Shown: in pieces, positions 15,801-23,525 of the stretch
How the letters are laid out: every line of letters starts with the position of its first letter
Numbering within the stretch: the first letter of the stretch is position 1
From: Chlorobiota bacterium
GTDB taxonomy: Bacteria; Bacteroidota; Bacteroidia; Bacteroidales; B39-G9
Direction of reading: 5' to 3'
Length of the DNA: 47,722 nucleotides
NCBI GenBank assembly: GCA_013152655.1
Contig: JAADFW010000237.1
Location: 1 to 47,722 of the forward strand
The notes under the pieces: model-generated
Told to the model about the DNA's origin: nothing
The model's database searches: none
What the model saw: the letters and a program-made list of their open reading frames with translations, nothing else
Translations under genes and position numbers: made by a program

Positions 15801-17691
15801 TGAGTTTAATGGGAATTTTTATGCAATGATTCATTGGAATAATTTGGATGGTGCAACAAATTATGTTGGTTTTGACGAAGACGGAGAGCATGCAAACGAA
15901 AATTTAGACATGTACTATGATGGCTCGGCATGGAGCACTATACATGAAGCTGCAGGCAGTAATCCGGGTGTCTTTTTAATGAGAGCAAATGTTTTAATAA
16001 CGGGTAATGCAAATAAAAGAATGGCAAGCTATCCTAAGAAAAATGTGAAAGTTAATGTAAATTCAATTGCCAGCAGTAATAAATCAAGTGCATTAGTATT
16101 AAATGAAAAAGAAAACCCGGTTCAATCTTTGTTAAATTATAGCAAATCATTAGAAACATATACAATTTTCAGGCTTGTTGAAGGTTTTGAAGATTCTGTC
16201 TCAACCTGGGTTGAGTTAGCTAATTCGCTTACCGATACGTCATATACCGATGTTTCTTTGTTAGCACAGAACGATGGAATGTACAGGTATGCCGTAAAAG
16301 CTATTTATACAAACTCTGTAATTTCTAAACCGACTTTTTCTAATACAATACCTGTTGGAATGGAAGTAAAACTAACTTTTAATATTACTACCAATGCAGG
16401 CGATGCGGAAGGAGCAGAAATTAAATTAACCAATGAAGATGGCTCGGAAGATCATATTTATAGCAATGTTGCACCAAATGGAGGAATTACTGTTTTTGAA
16501 AATGTTTGGAAAGGAACTTATTCCATTTCAATTACTAAAGATGGTTTTAAACCCAGTTTTATTGAATCTGTTAACATAATGAACGATAGTACTTTTAGTT
16601 TTCAATTAGACGAAAATATAATTAGCCCATTTAATCTTTCTGTTGAGGTTGATGGGACAGATGCACTTTTCTCATGGAATAATTCGGGAAATGAAATGTT
16701 TGATGATTTTGAATCTTATGATGATTTTGCTTTAAGCTTTTCTCCATGGACAGTTGTTGATGTTGATTTATCAGATACGTATGGATTTAATGGAATTGAT
16801 TTTCCAAATGCAGGAGTACCTATGTCTTTTATAATTTTTAATCCTGAAAGCACAACCCCTCCAATGAATGATACAGAGGGTATTCAACCTCATTCAGGGA
16901 AAAAATTTGTTGCCAGTTTCGCTGCACAAACACCACCAAATAACGATTGGTTAATTACAAAAAGCAAAGGTATTGCATCTGGAGATATTCTATCATTCTG
17001 GGCAAAAACATTTGTAGCTGATTATGGACTTGAAAGATTTAAAGTAGGTGTTTCAACAACAGGAACTAATCCTGATGATTTTGAGATTATATCGGGTGCA
17101 GGTTATTTAGAAGCTCCTGCCGAAGCATGGACAGAATATACTTTTGATTTGTCGAGTTATGCAGGAGAAACAGTATATGTTGGAATTCAATGTGTTTCAA
17201 ATGATGCATTCATATTTATGGTTGACGATGTGTTTATTGGCCCGTTGTTTAATAAAAACAATAAGGAGTTTACTGAATACAATGTATATATTAATGATTT
17301 GGAAAATCCGATTGCTTCAACAACAAACACCAATTATTCATTTTCGGGACTTGTTGAAGGGCAAACATACACAGCAGGAGTTTCTTCTGTTTATACATCA
17401 GGTGAATCAGAAATTATGACTATTGAATTTGATGTGCCTGTTGGAATTAATGAAGTTGATAATTTGCATTCTCTAATTGTTTATCCCAATCCTGCAAAAG
17501 ATAAATTACAAATTATTTCAGGCAATAGAATTGATAAAGTTAAAATCTTTGATGCTGTTGGCAATTTAGTTCTTGAAAGCAAAATGGCTGAACAAGGAAT
17601 AAATGTTTCCGGCTTAAATGATGGTATTTATATTATGCAAATTATTTCAGGTGATAAATTAGTAACAAAAAGGATTTCTATTATTAGATAA
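12820..17691 (+). CDS. Large multidomain secreted protein with T9SS type A sorting domain
   Basis: A 1623-residue exported protein. I start it at the ATG at 12820 because MKNKKQLFLLLLMAFALS is a clean signal peptide (cut after SYAQ). Domains in order (approximate residues): a proprotein-convertase P-domain-like beta sandwich (45-160, GDWIFTIYDSYGDGG), a choice-of-anchor D/ASH-like domain (165-265), a choice-of-anchor J (cleaved adhesin-like) domain (271-418, DENFESG to VDDIYAP), a CARDB-like domain (425-526), two carboxypeptidase-regulatory-like repeats (714-792 and 796-880), fibronectin III-like segments, a third regulatory-like repeat (1182-1266), a second choice-of-anchor J domain (1294-1473), and a T9SS type A CTD (1555-1623, LIVYPNPAKDKLQII). 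No peptidase domain is present, so I see an adhesive or carbohydrate-binding surface protein rather than an enzyme. Confidence 0.85.
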   Translation: MKNKKQLFLLLLMAFALSLSYAQKVKKETKKQFLTKKNYEKNYVVNEKSSQADYVYSVNDIFLDDGSETSVTLSVSDDATIGMVNMHYEWTTDLYSDEGSFTVTSPEGTEATIGMAQESGEYSINLFDFSGENLTGDWIFTIYDSYGDGGHSATNITFNVFLPATEPIADINFASWDFGQIQNGLSSETNSFVLTNIGIGQLTVTSITDLTGSDFSTSFQLNEINLNQGEQYTFVFTYTPSATGPVSDTVIINTNGGEIAILLTGEGILAADENFESGTIPDNWTIIDNDGDGQQWEAFEPSVLPAHSGNWVAKVSYNSNGNDDWLILPKLVPETSNSELSFWAASSSDYYLEDIKVMLSTTGNAIGDFTTELGSYSSIANEWTNFSFDLSSYNNTEIYVAVVCVSVDQLDLYVDDIYAPVQYPDNDLAAQSVSGDVAPVQDSISVFTVTVKNNGKLTQTDYLVKLVTSTGVVLDSVSGVSIEPKMTASFNLEASFATEGTTNILGLVELSTDENTSNNETAPFTVYVQPPGTVTLNVGTGNEVSNALPANFYFQSSLSEVIYYPDEINMGGTVKAIDYYNNFKSNLTNKPLRIWMGETETENLDNMWIPSSELALVYDNTVDLPSGENIIHIQLETPYVYYGGKLVIMVERPLDTVYYSYADYFYATETLNHPKRAIYYISDTDPADPENPSAGFSLDYVPNTRFYFDVSGMGSIVGNVVDTSSTPLPDAEISLTGTFAKTVTDEAGNYNFPYVFENTYSLKAVKHGFIDTVKSITVTENDTLTADFIMLPLPTVTVSGKVAGSDAPTVGLIGASIEIGGYEDYLATTDSSGNYSVPSVYSTKEYVVIISYSGYETFIDTINTLEDDIVLNAVLNEIPIPASNVVASITDAEEAVITWNPPGSGVEAQYVLDDGTAENGWTINPGFESWLGNKFEVDDAGSITSFEIFAQENAGSGEEEITIDVFDSEQNLVGTSDPFILVAENWVTVNIENVEFNGNFYAMIHWNNLDGATNYVGFDEDGEHANENLDMYYDGSAWSTIHEAAGSNPGVFLMRANVLITGNANKRMASYPKKNVKVNVNSIASSNKSSALVLNEKENPVQSLLNYSKSLETYTIFRLVEGFEDSVSTWVELANSLTDTSYTDVSLLAQNDGMYRYAVKAIYTNSVISKPTFSNTIPVGMEVKLTFNITTNAGDAEGAEIKLTNEDGSEDHIYSNVAPNGGITVFENVWKGTYSISITKDGFKPSFIESVNIMNDSTFSFQLDENIISPFNLSVEVDGTDALFSWNNSGNEMFDDFESYDDFALSFSPWTVVDVDLSDTYGFNGIDFPNAGVPMSFIIFNPESTTPPMNDTEGIQPHSGKKFVASFAAQTPPNNDWLITKSKGIASGDILSFWAKTFVADYGLERFKVGVSTTGTNPDDFEIISGAGYLEAPAEAWTEYTFDLSSYAGETVYVGIQCVSNDAFIFMVDDVFIGPLFNKNNKEFTEYNVYINDLENPIASTTNTNYSFSGLVEGQTYTAGVSSVYTSGESEIMTIEFDVPVGINEVDNLHSLIVYPNPAKDKLQIISGNRIDKVKIFDAVGNLVLESKMAEQGINVSGLNDGIYIMQIISGDKLVTKRISIIR

Positions 17692-17741
17692 TAATAATAA
17701 TTAATTCGTAGTAATGCTCTAAGTATTATTACACATGAGGC

Positions 17742-17784
17742 AATACAAAAGCTGATTCGGCAGTTCTGAATCAGCTTTTGTATT
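17742..17784. terminator. Bidirectional terminator
   Basis: A perfect 17-bp stem, AATACAAAAGCTGATTC (17742-17758) with its complement at 17768-17784, around a 9-base loop, between the convergent large T9SS gene and the secreted EEP-family gene. The uridine content within the arm supports termination in both directions. Confidence 0.8.
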
Positions 17785-17803
17785 CATATGGTATTACATT
17801 ATG

Positions 17804-19093
17804 TTATTCCTTAATAATTACCAGCTTTTCTATATTAATGCGTTGTCTGGCATCAACAACTTTCATAAAATAAATTCCTGTTTCATTATTTAGTGAAATT
17901 GTTACCCGGCTTTTATCTGTTTTTTGCACGTATATTAATTTTCCCAAGCTTGAATATATTTGAATTGTATTTAATCCTTGTGCAGCGTTTACTAATTGTA
18001 ATTCAAATTCATGGAAATTAAGGTTTTTAATTTCTACATTTAAACCCGTACGTGGCATTATTCTGGAAAACAATGCAGGCGATTTATCGGTAGTTAATTT
18101 TAAAGTTATTGGCAAATGATCAGACATATTATATAAAGCTGTTTTAAGTTCAGAAGATAAATCTACATTTTCGCAACTTAAAAGCGATTCGTTAAAACAA
18201 CTACCGTCGTTTCCAATTGCTTTATACGAATCTGTTTTATAAACCAGATTAAACAGGTTGTTTTTCACACTTTTATTCATTAGAATATAATCAAACCGGT
18301 CGTCCATTCCACCTGACGAAGCACAATTATTATATGTAGTATGTGTTGATTGAGTATGGTATGCTGCAAATGCATCGTTATTATGCCAGTTGCCAATTTG
18401 CTCTATCGGGTCATAAAATGTTATTTCTTCATTTGCAGGGTTAATCAAATTTTGAAAAGCTTCTTCCTGGTCAGTATAAATATTAAAATCGCCCATTAAT
18501 AGTACATTGTCAAATAAGTTGTTTTCTTCAATATAATTCATAATTGAGGAGGTCATTTCAGCTCTTATTGCCTCATTATCAGCCCCCTGGCTTGATTTTA
18601 AATGGGTTACTATGCAGGTTAAAAACAGGGTATCGTTATTTTCTTGCAAATCATCAGATTTATAAAACAACTTATATACATTGATATCGCGATAAGCGGG
18701 TATAACATCCTGAGAATATAAAGTGAATTTTTCAGTATTGTAATAAAGCATATTTATGATATGCGACCCTGCCAAATTCGTAATATTTGCCCTTTTATAT
18801 GCAGGATTAAAATGAATGTTCAAAACATTTTCTAAAATTCTATCAACTGCTGTTGTATCATACGATTCTACGCGCATTTCATTTACAGTAAATACATCAG
18901 GGCGTACATAAGATGTTATGGTTCGCAAATAAGAATCTTTATTTTCCGGACTGTTATTTGAATTATCACAACCATAAACAGGAATACCATAATTAAGCAA
19001 ATTATACTGCAAAACAGTTATAGTATCTTGTGCGAAAATAAATTTTATAGTAATAAAAAATAAAATTGAAAAAAAATAATGCTTTATTGTCAT
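17804..19093 (-). CDS. Secreted endonuclease/exonuclease/phosphatase-family protein with T9SS tail
   Basis: A 429-residue protein. The signal peptide (hydrophobic run to IFAQ, residues 1-21) is followed by an EEP (DNase I-like) domain with the family landmarks VLQYNLLNYG, VNEMRVES (metal-ligand Glu), LMGDFNIYTD (catalytic Asp/Asn) and MSDHLPITL (C-terminal Asp-His). A C-terminal segment from about residue 345 resembles a T9SS type A sorting domain (IQIYSSLGKLI, GIYFMKVV, IEKLVIIKE). It is therefore probably an exported metal-dependent nuclease or phosphodiesterase; substrates in this fold range from DNA to phosphoinositides, so I cannot be more specific. Single minus-strand gene, divergent from bactofilin. 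Confidence 0.87.
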   Translation of the reverse strand: MTIKHYFFSILFFITIKFIFAQDTITVLQYNLLNYGIPVYGCDNSNNSPENKDSYLRTITSYVRPDVFTVNEMRVESYDTTAVDRILENVLNIHFNPAYKRANITNLAGSHIINMLYYNTEKFTLYSQDVIPAYRDINVYKLFYKSDDLQENNDTLFLTCIVTHLKSSQGADNEAIRAEMTSSIMNYIEENNLFDNVLLMGDFNIYTDQEEAFQNLINPANEEITFYDPIEQIGNWHNNDAFAAYHTQSTHTTYNNCASSGGMDDRFDYILMNKSVKNNLFNLVYKTDSYKAIGNDGSCFNESLLSCENVDLSSELKTALYNMSDHLPITLKLTTDKSPALFSRIMPRTGLNVEIKNLNFHEFELQLVNAAQGLNTIQIYSSLGKLIYVQKTDKSRVTISLNNETGIYFMKVVDARQRINIEKLVIIKE

Positions 19094-19200
19094 GATAATA
19101 TATTTTAAAAAAAGATTTAAAGATACATTATAAATTCTTACAGCATTAAAAGATAATCCATATTTACAGGAATAAAACCTAAAAGGTTATTAATAAGAAG

Positions 19201-19231
19201 TTGCTTGCAAAGCAGTATATTTTTATCTTTG
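19201..19231 (+). promoter_or_regulatory. Promoter of the bactofilin-atpZ series
   Basis: TTG at 19201-19203 and TATCTTTG at 19224-19231 are 20 bases apart, a textbook Bacteroidota promoter. It lies downstream of a possible TTG start at 19205 and so decides in favour of the ATG at 19274 as the bactofilin start, with a leader of about 35 bases. Confidence 0.7.
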
Positions 19232-19273
19232 CGGTTTAATAAAAACAGATTTACATTATATAAAACAATAAAT

Positions 19274-19651
19274 ATGGCAAAAATTAATGATGTAGAACCA
19301 ATAAAAACCATTAACATGGTTGGCACAGGAACTTCAATTACCGGCAATATAATTTCAGAAGGGGATATAAGAATTGACGGGACATTAAAAGGGAATTTAA
19401 AGACCAAAGGTAAAGTAGTAATAGGGCCTACGGGTATTCACGAAGGAGAAATTAATTGTAAGAATATTGAAATTTCAGGTAAAGTTGATGGAAAAATTAA
19501 TGTATCTGAATTATTATCATTAAAAGCATCTGCACGTATTAATGGAGAAATAAAAACAAATAAATTGGCTATTGAACCGGGTGCAATATTTAGTGGCTCG
19601 TGCGATATGAAAGGAAATTCTGTTTATAATGCCACAGAAAAAACAAAATAA
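19274..19651 (+). CDS. Bactofilin (polymer-forming cytoskeletal protein)
   Basis: A 125-residue bactofilin. From about residue 15 it is a single right-handed beta-helix domain built of repeating hydrophobic/glycine turns (GNIISEGDIRIDGTLKGNLK, GKVVIGPTGIHEGEI, IEISGKVDGKI, ARINGEIKTNKL). The short charged tails on both sides fit the family. Bactofilins polymerise without nucleotide into filaments at the inner membrane and shape cells or position envelope enzymes. The ATG at 19274 is chosen because the promoter lies just upstream and the N-terminus MAKINDVEP is typical. Its 3' end overlaps atpZ by 23 bases, so translation may be coupled. Confidence 0.92.
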   Translation: MAKINDVEPIKTINMVGTGTSITGNIISEGDIRIDGTLKGNLKTKGKVVIGPTGIHEGEINCKNIEISGKVDGKINVSELLSLKASARINGEIKTNKLAIEPGAIFSGSCDMKGNSVYNATEKTK

Positions 19652-19862
19652 TTCTAAAAAAGAAAACAAACCGCCATTATATAATTACGCAAAATATTCC
19701 GGAATTGCTTTTCAAATGGTTGCTATTATTATAATTGGTGTTTTTGGAGGTATGAAAATTGATAAATATTTTGGATTTCAGTTTCCTGTTTTTACTGTTG
19801 CCCTTTCTATTTTATCTGTATTTTTTGCAATATATTATGTTATTCGCGATTTACTAAAATGA
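19629..19862 (+). CDS. atpZ: AtpZ/AtpI-family ATP synthase accessory protein
   Basis: A 77-residue protein with a basic N-terminal tail and two membrane helices (about 23-44 and 50-72) joined by GGMKIDKYFGFQFP, the signature hairpin of the AtpZ/AtpI family. These small proteins accompany F-type ATP synthase operons and are reported to help c-ring assembly or carry Mg2+/Ca2+. It overlaps bactofilin by 23 bases and the next gene by 4 bases (ATGA), indicating a tightly coupled operon leading into the atp genes. Confidence 0.85.
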   Translation: MPQKKQNNSKKENKPPLYNYAKYSGIAFQMVAIIIIGVFGGMKIDKYFGFQFPVFTVALSILSVFFAIYYVIRDLLK

Positions 19863-20245
19863 AAAACATGAAACTCAGTTATTTAACAAAAATCCTGCTT
19901 TTTTCAATCATCATTGCATTATTAACATTTATAGCCAGCAAAACCGGACTTGATAAATACTACCTTAATATTTATCCTTATGTTATCCTTTTCTTCTTTT
20001 TAACAGGAATTCTGTTTCATACAATTATTTTAAAGCTCAGCAAGAAAAATATATCAAAATTTTCTACTTATTACATGCTTTCTTCAACGCTAAAATTACT
20101 TTCGTATATTATTTTTATGGTAATCTACCTGATTTTTAACAAAGAAGATGCTATTTCGTTCGTGCTTTACTTTTTTATTCTATATGCACTATATACAGCT
20201 TTTGAGGTACTTTTGGTTTTACCTGAAATAAAAAAGAAAGAATAA
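19859..20245 (+). CDS. Small four-helix membrane protein, AtpI-like
   Basis: A 128-residue protein made of four hydrophobic segments (about residues 8-26, 37-57, 70-92 and 98-118) with a basic C-terminus KKKE. Its first codon overlaps the atpZ stop (ATGA). Size, topology and position between atpZ and the atpB region suggest the ATP synthase subunit I group, but sequence motifs are weak and the assignment is by context. It could contribute to c-ring assembly. I start at MKNMKL; the second Met at residue 4 is equally possible. Confidence 0.65.
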   Translation: MKNMKLSYLTKILLFSIIIALLTFIASKTGLDKYYLNIYPYVILFFFLTGILFHTIILKLSKKNISKFSTYYMLSSTLKLLSYIIFMVIYLIFNKEDAISFVLYFFILYALYTAFEVLLVLPEIKKKE

Positions 20246-20325
20246 AAATATGATATCATTTTAAAACTTTTTTATGAATCTTCAGAATAAAAATATAATG
20301 ACGTTTCATATATCAAATTAGTTTA

Positions 20326-20333
20326 TATTTTTG
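20326..20333 (+). promoter_or_regulatory. -7 promoter element before the Na+/H+ antiporter gene
   Basis: TATTTTTG is a full TAnnTTTG match, followed by a leader of about 65 bases to the ATG at 20407. The best -33 candidate is TTTC at 20304-20307, 18 bases upstream, which is only a partial match. Confidence 0.45.
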
Positions 20334-20406
20334 CACCATTAATTTAAATGAAAAAAGTAATATTATATAGTAACAAATTTGCATTTATTAAAAACATTTA
20401 CAACTT

Positions 20407-22005
20407 ATGAAACGAATATTATACTTAGCTTTTGTAGGCATTTTCTTTTTTTCGTTTACTAATACTGTCTTATCTCAGGATAAAAAAGAAAGTACAACTG
20501 TTACAACAGAAGACACTCTTCATAAAGATAATAGTGAACTTCATACTGCAACAATAGTAAAAGAGACAGCCTCTGAAAATGAAAGTGAACATACGCAGCA
20601 CATGGAAGAAGGGGAAGAGCATGATGGCCATCACGCTCCGCATTTAAATGGCAAAAACCTGTCACTTTGGTGGATTATCCCTTTTCTTGGCATACTATTG
20701 TCTATTGCAGTATTTCCACTTGTAGCTCCACATTTCTGGCATCACCATTATGGTAAAGTTTCATTGTTTTGGGGTGCTTTGTTTTTTGTATTATTTACTA
20801 TATTTCAAGGAATAAACATGAGTAGTTTTTATTTGGCGGAAGTTTATCTCGGCGAATTTATACCATTCATTGTTCTATTATTAGCATTGTTTACTGTTGG
20901 TGGAGGAATACACCTGAAAGGAGAATTAGTTGGAACGCCAAAATTAAATGTGCTACTTATATTAATAGGAACTATTCTTGCCAGTTGGATGGGTACAACC
21001 GGTGCGGCTATGTTAATGATCAGGCCTGTAATCAGAGCCAATGCCTGGAGAAAAAACCAAAAGCATGTTATAATTTTCTTTATTTTTCTTGTTGCCAATA
21101 TTGGTGGCTCATTAACTCCGCTTGGCGATCCTCCATTATTTTTAGGTTTCTTAAAAGGAGTTAGTTTCTTCTGGACAACAAAACATTTATTTGAACCGAT
21201 GCTTTTTGCTTCCATCCTATTACTAATTGTATTTTTTATAATTGATACTATTCTTTATAAAAAAGAAACTAATAAGCCCGAAAAACAAGAAGGGAAAATA
21301 AAACTGGCAATTGAAGGAAAAGTAAACTTTATTTTACTTTTAGGAATTATTGGAGCAGTAATTTTCAGTGGCGTTTGGAATTCTGATATTGGCAATTCAG
21401 ATCATTGGGGTATTGTACTTTGGGGTACCGGTTTAATTACAAAAGGAACAATAGTTCAGGTATTGCTATTGTTATTAATAACATATATTTCAATGAAAGT
21501 TACTCCTGATTCGGCAAGAAAAGGAAATGCATTTACCTGGGAACCAATTTTGGAAGTAGCTAAATTATTTGCAACCATATTTATAACAATGGTTCCTCCA
21601 ATTGCAATGTTAAAAGCTGGCTCTGACGGCCCGTTAAGTGCAATCATTAATACGGTAAAAACACCAGATGGTGAATTTGTAAATTCAGCCTTTTTCTGGG
21701 CAACAGGAGCGCTATCCAGTTTCCTTGACAATGCACCGACATACGTGGTATTTTTTAATACCGCATTGGGTGAAAGTTTACATGTTACCGATTTAATGAC
21801 CACTTTTGCACCAACATTAATGGCTATAAGTGCCGGTGCTGTATTTATGGGGGCTAACACTTATATTGGTAACGCACCAAACTTTATGGTAAAGTCAATT
21901 GCTGAAGAAAATAAGATTAAAATGCCTTCATTTTTTGGGTATATGGCTTGGTCAATTGGTATTTTAATACCAACTTTTATTTTAGTAACTTTAATCTTCT
22001 TTTAA
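20407..22005 (+). CDS. nhaD: NhaD-type Na+/H+ antiporter with His-rich N-terminal extension
   Basis: A 532-residue ion-transporter-superfamily permease. After a signal-peptide-like start (residues 1-24, ending TVLSQ) there is a charged Glu/His-rich segment (about 45-85, many HxxH-type pairs), then about 11-12 membrane helices. Diagnostic NhaD/ArsB blocks are GGSLTPLGDPPLFLGFLKG, the GALSSFLDNAPTYVVFFN region with membrane-buried Asp/Asn, and MGANTYIGNAPNFMVK near the end. NhaD proteins exchange external H+ for internal Na+ (or Li+), lowering cytoplasmic sodium. It lies directly before atpB on the same strand, suggesting a shared role in ion-gradient balance. The His-rich segment, predicted periplasmic, could bind metal or sense pH (inference). 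Confidence 0.9.
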   Translation: MKRILYLAFVGIFFFSFTNTVLSQDKKESTTVTTEDTLHKDNSELHTATIVKETASENESEHTQHMEEGEEHDGHHAPHLNGKNLSLWWIIPFLGILLSIAVFPLVAPHFWHHHYGKVSLFWGALFFVLFTIFQGINMSSFYLAEVYLGEFIPFIVLLLALFTVGGGIHLKGELVGTPKLNVLLILIGTILASWMGTTGAAMLMIRPVIRANAWRKNQKHVIIFFIFLVANIGGSLTPLGDPPLFLGFLKGVSFFWTTKHLFEPMLFASILLLIVFFIIDTILYKKETNKPEKQEGKIKLAIEGKVNFILLLGIIGAVIFSGVWNSDIGNSDHWGIVLWGTGLITKGTIVQVLLLLLITYISMKVTPDSARKGNAFTWEPILEVAKLFATIFITMVPPIAMLKAGSDGPLSAIINTVKTPDGEFVNSAFFWATGALSSFLDNAPTYVVFFNTALGESLHVTDLMTTFAPTLMAISAGAVFMGANTYIGNAPNFMVKSIAEENKIKMPSFFGYMAWSIGILIPTFILVTLIFF

Positions 22006-22054
22006 TAAAAGACAAAAAAATCTGAAATTTTAATTTAGTATTAAAAGAAAAGCC

Positions 22055-22062
22055 TAATTTTG
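22055..22062 (+). promoter_or_regulatory. -7 promoter element before atpB
   Basis: TAATTTTG fully matches TAnnTTTG and lies 20 bases before the atpB ATG. No good TTTG partner at the usual distance (TTTA at 22034-22037 is closest). It suggests that atpBEFHAG can be transcribed independently of nhaD. Confidence 0.45.
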
Positions 22063-22081
22063 CAAAAATTGAATTAAACTT

Positions 22082-23164
22082 ATGAAGTTCAAAACGAAAA
22101 CTATAAATCTATTTGCGCTAATTGCTTTATTATTTTTGTTTCTACTATCGTTTCAGAGCTTTGCTGAAGAGCATAATCAGAAAGAACATCAAGAAGCAAC
22201 TGAAGGTAAATTTGATGCCGGTTCTTTTATTTTTGAACATATTGGAGATGGGCACGATTGGCATATTTTAACTGTAAACGGGCATCATATAAGCATTCCT
22301 TTACCTATTATTCTTTATAGCGAAAATAGTGGTTTTCATGTGTTTTGGTCAAGCAAATTAGCACACGGAGATTCTTATAAGGGTTTTTGGCTTGATCATG
22401 AAAAGGGCAAAATAGTTGAAGATGTTAATGGACAGGAATATTTGCCCTGGGATTTTTCAATTACCAAAAATGTAATGGCTATTTTTATTAGCATGGCTCT
22501 CCTATTTTGGATTTTTATCTCTATTGGCAAATCATATAAAAAGAATGTTGGCAAAGCACCTAAAGGGATGCAATCTCTATTGGAACCAATTGTTTTATTT
22601 ATACGTGACGACCTTGCAAAAGAAGCCATTGGCGAGAAAAAATATGAGCGCTACCTGCCATTTTTACTTACAATTTTCTTTTTTATTTTAATTAATAACC
22701 TGCTCGGGTTAATACCCATTTTCCCGGGAGGAGCAAACGTTACAGGAAATATTGCTGTTACTATGGTTTTAGCATTATTTACTTTTACAATTACTACATT
22801 CAGTGGCAATAAGAATTACTGGAAGCATATTTTTAATGCACCGGGTGTACCATGGTGGTTAAAAATTCCAATACCATTAATGCCAATTATTGAGATAATA
22901 GGTATGTTTACCAAACCATTTGTTTTAATGGTGCGGCTTTTTGCCAATATTCTGGCTGGCCACATTATTGCCATGGGATTTTTTAGTTTGATTTTTATTT
23001 TTGGTGCAATGCACATGATTGCAGGTTATGGTATTTCTGTGGTTTCTGTAGCATTTGCCATTTTTATGACATTTTTAGAATTATTAGTTGCTTTTATTCA
23101 GGCATATGTGTTTACATTATTGTCAGCACTTTATTTTGGAATGGCAACAGAAGAACACCATTAA
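22082..23164 (+). CDS. atpB: ATP synthase F0 subunit a
   Basis: A 360-residue subunit a of the F-type ATP synthase, forming the proton half-channels against the c ring. It has an N-terminal signal peptide (to about residue 28, SFAEE) and a roughly 100-residue His/Asp-rich exported segment before TM1, which is usual in Bacteroidota and makes it longer than the E. coli protein (271). The essential arginine is Arg285 in LMVRLFANILAGHI, followed by the last-helix glutamines of VAFIQAYVFTLLSALYF. The gene is first of the atpBEFHAG cluster, 76 bases after nhaD, with its own -7 element. Confidence 0.97.
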   Translation: MKFKTKTINLFALIALLFLFLLSFQSFAEEHNQKEHQEATEGKFDAGSFIFEHIGDGHDWHILTVNGHHISIPLPIILYSENSGFHVFWSSKLAHGDSYKGFWLDHEKGKIVEDVNGQEYLPWDFSITKNVMAIFISMALLFWIFISIGKSYKKNVGKAPKGMQSLLEPIVLFIRDDLAKEAIGEKKYERYLPFLLTIFFFILINNLLGLIPIFPGGANVTGNIAVTMVLALFTFTITTFSGNKNYWKHIFNAPGVPWWLKIPIPLMPIIEIIGMFTKPFVLMVRLFANILAGHIIAMGFFSLIFIFGAMHMIAGYGISVVSVAFAIFMTFLELLVAFIQAYVFTLLSALYFGMATEEHH

Positions 23165-23185
23165 ATTTGTTTTTTTAATAACTAA

Positions 23186-23440
<255 letters not shown>

Positions 23441-23454
23441 TAAGCAAAAAATTT

Positions 23455-23490
23455 ACAAACAGTTCAGCGGTTGGCTGAACTGTTTGTTTT
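23455..23490 (+). terminator. Intercistronic hairpin between atpE and atpF
   Basis: A perfect 14-bp stem, ACAAACAGTTCAGC (23455-23468) with GCTGAACTGTTTGT (23474-23487), closes a five-base loop and is followed by TTT. It lies 15 bases after the atpE stop in the 85-base gap before atpF. A partial terminator, or an mRNA 3'-end stabiliser for the short atpB-atpE message, is the likely role. Confidence 0.7.
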
Positions 23491-23525
23491 ACATTTAAAG
23501 AATTGAAATTTAAAAATATTTTATT

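Noticed and set aside
19205-19273. Upstream in-frame TTG start of bactofilin
   Set aside because: It lies inside the promoter (before the -7 box at 19224-19231), so it cannot be in the mRNA from that promoter.
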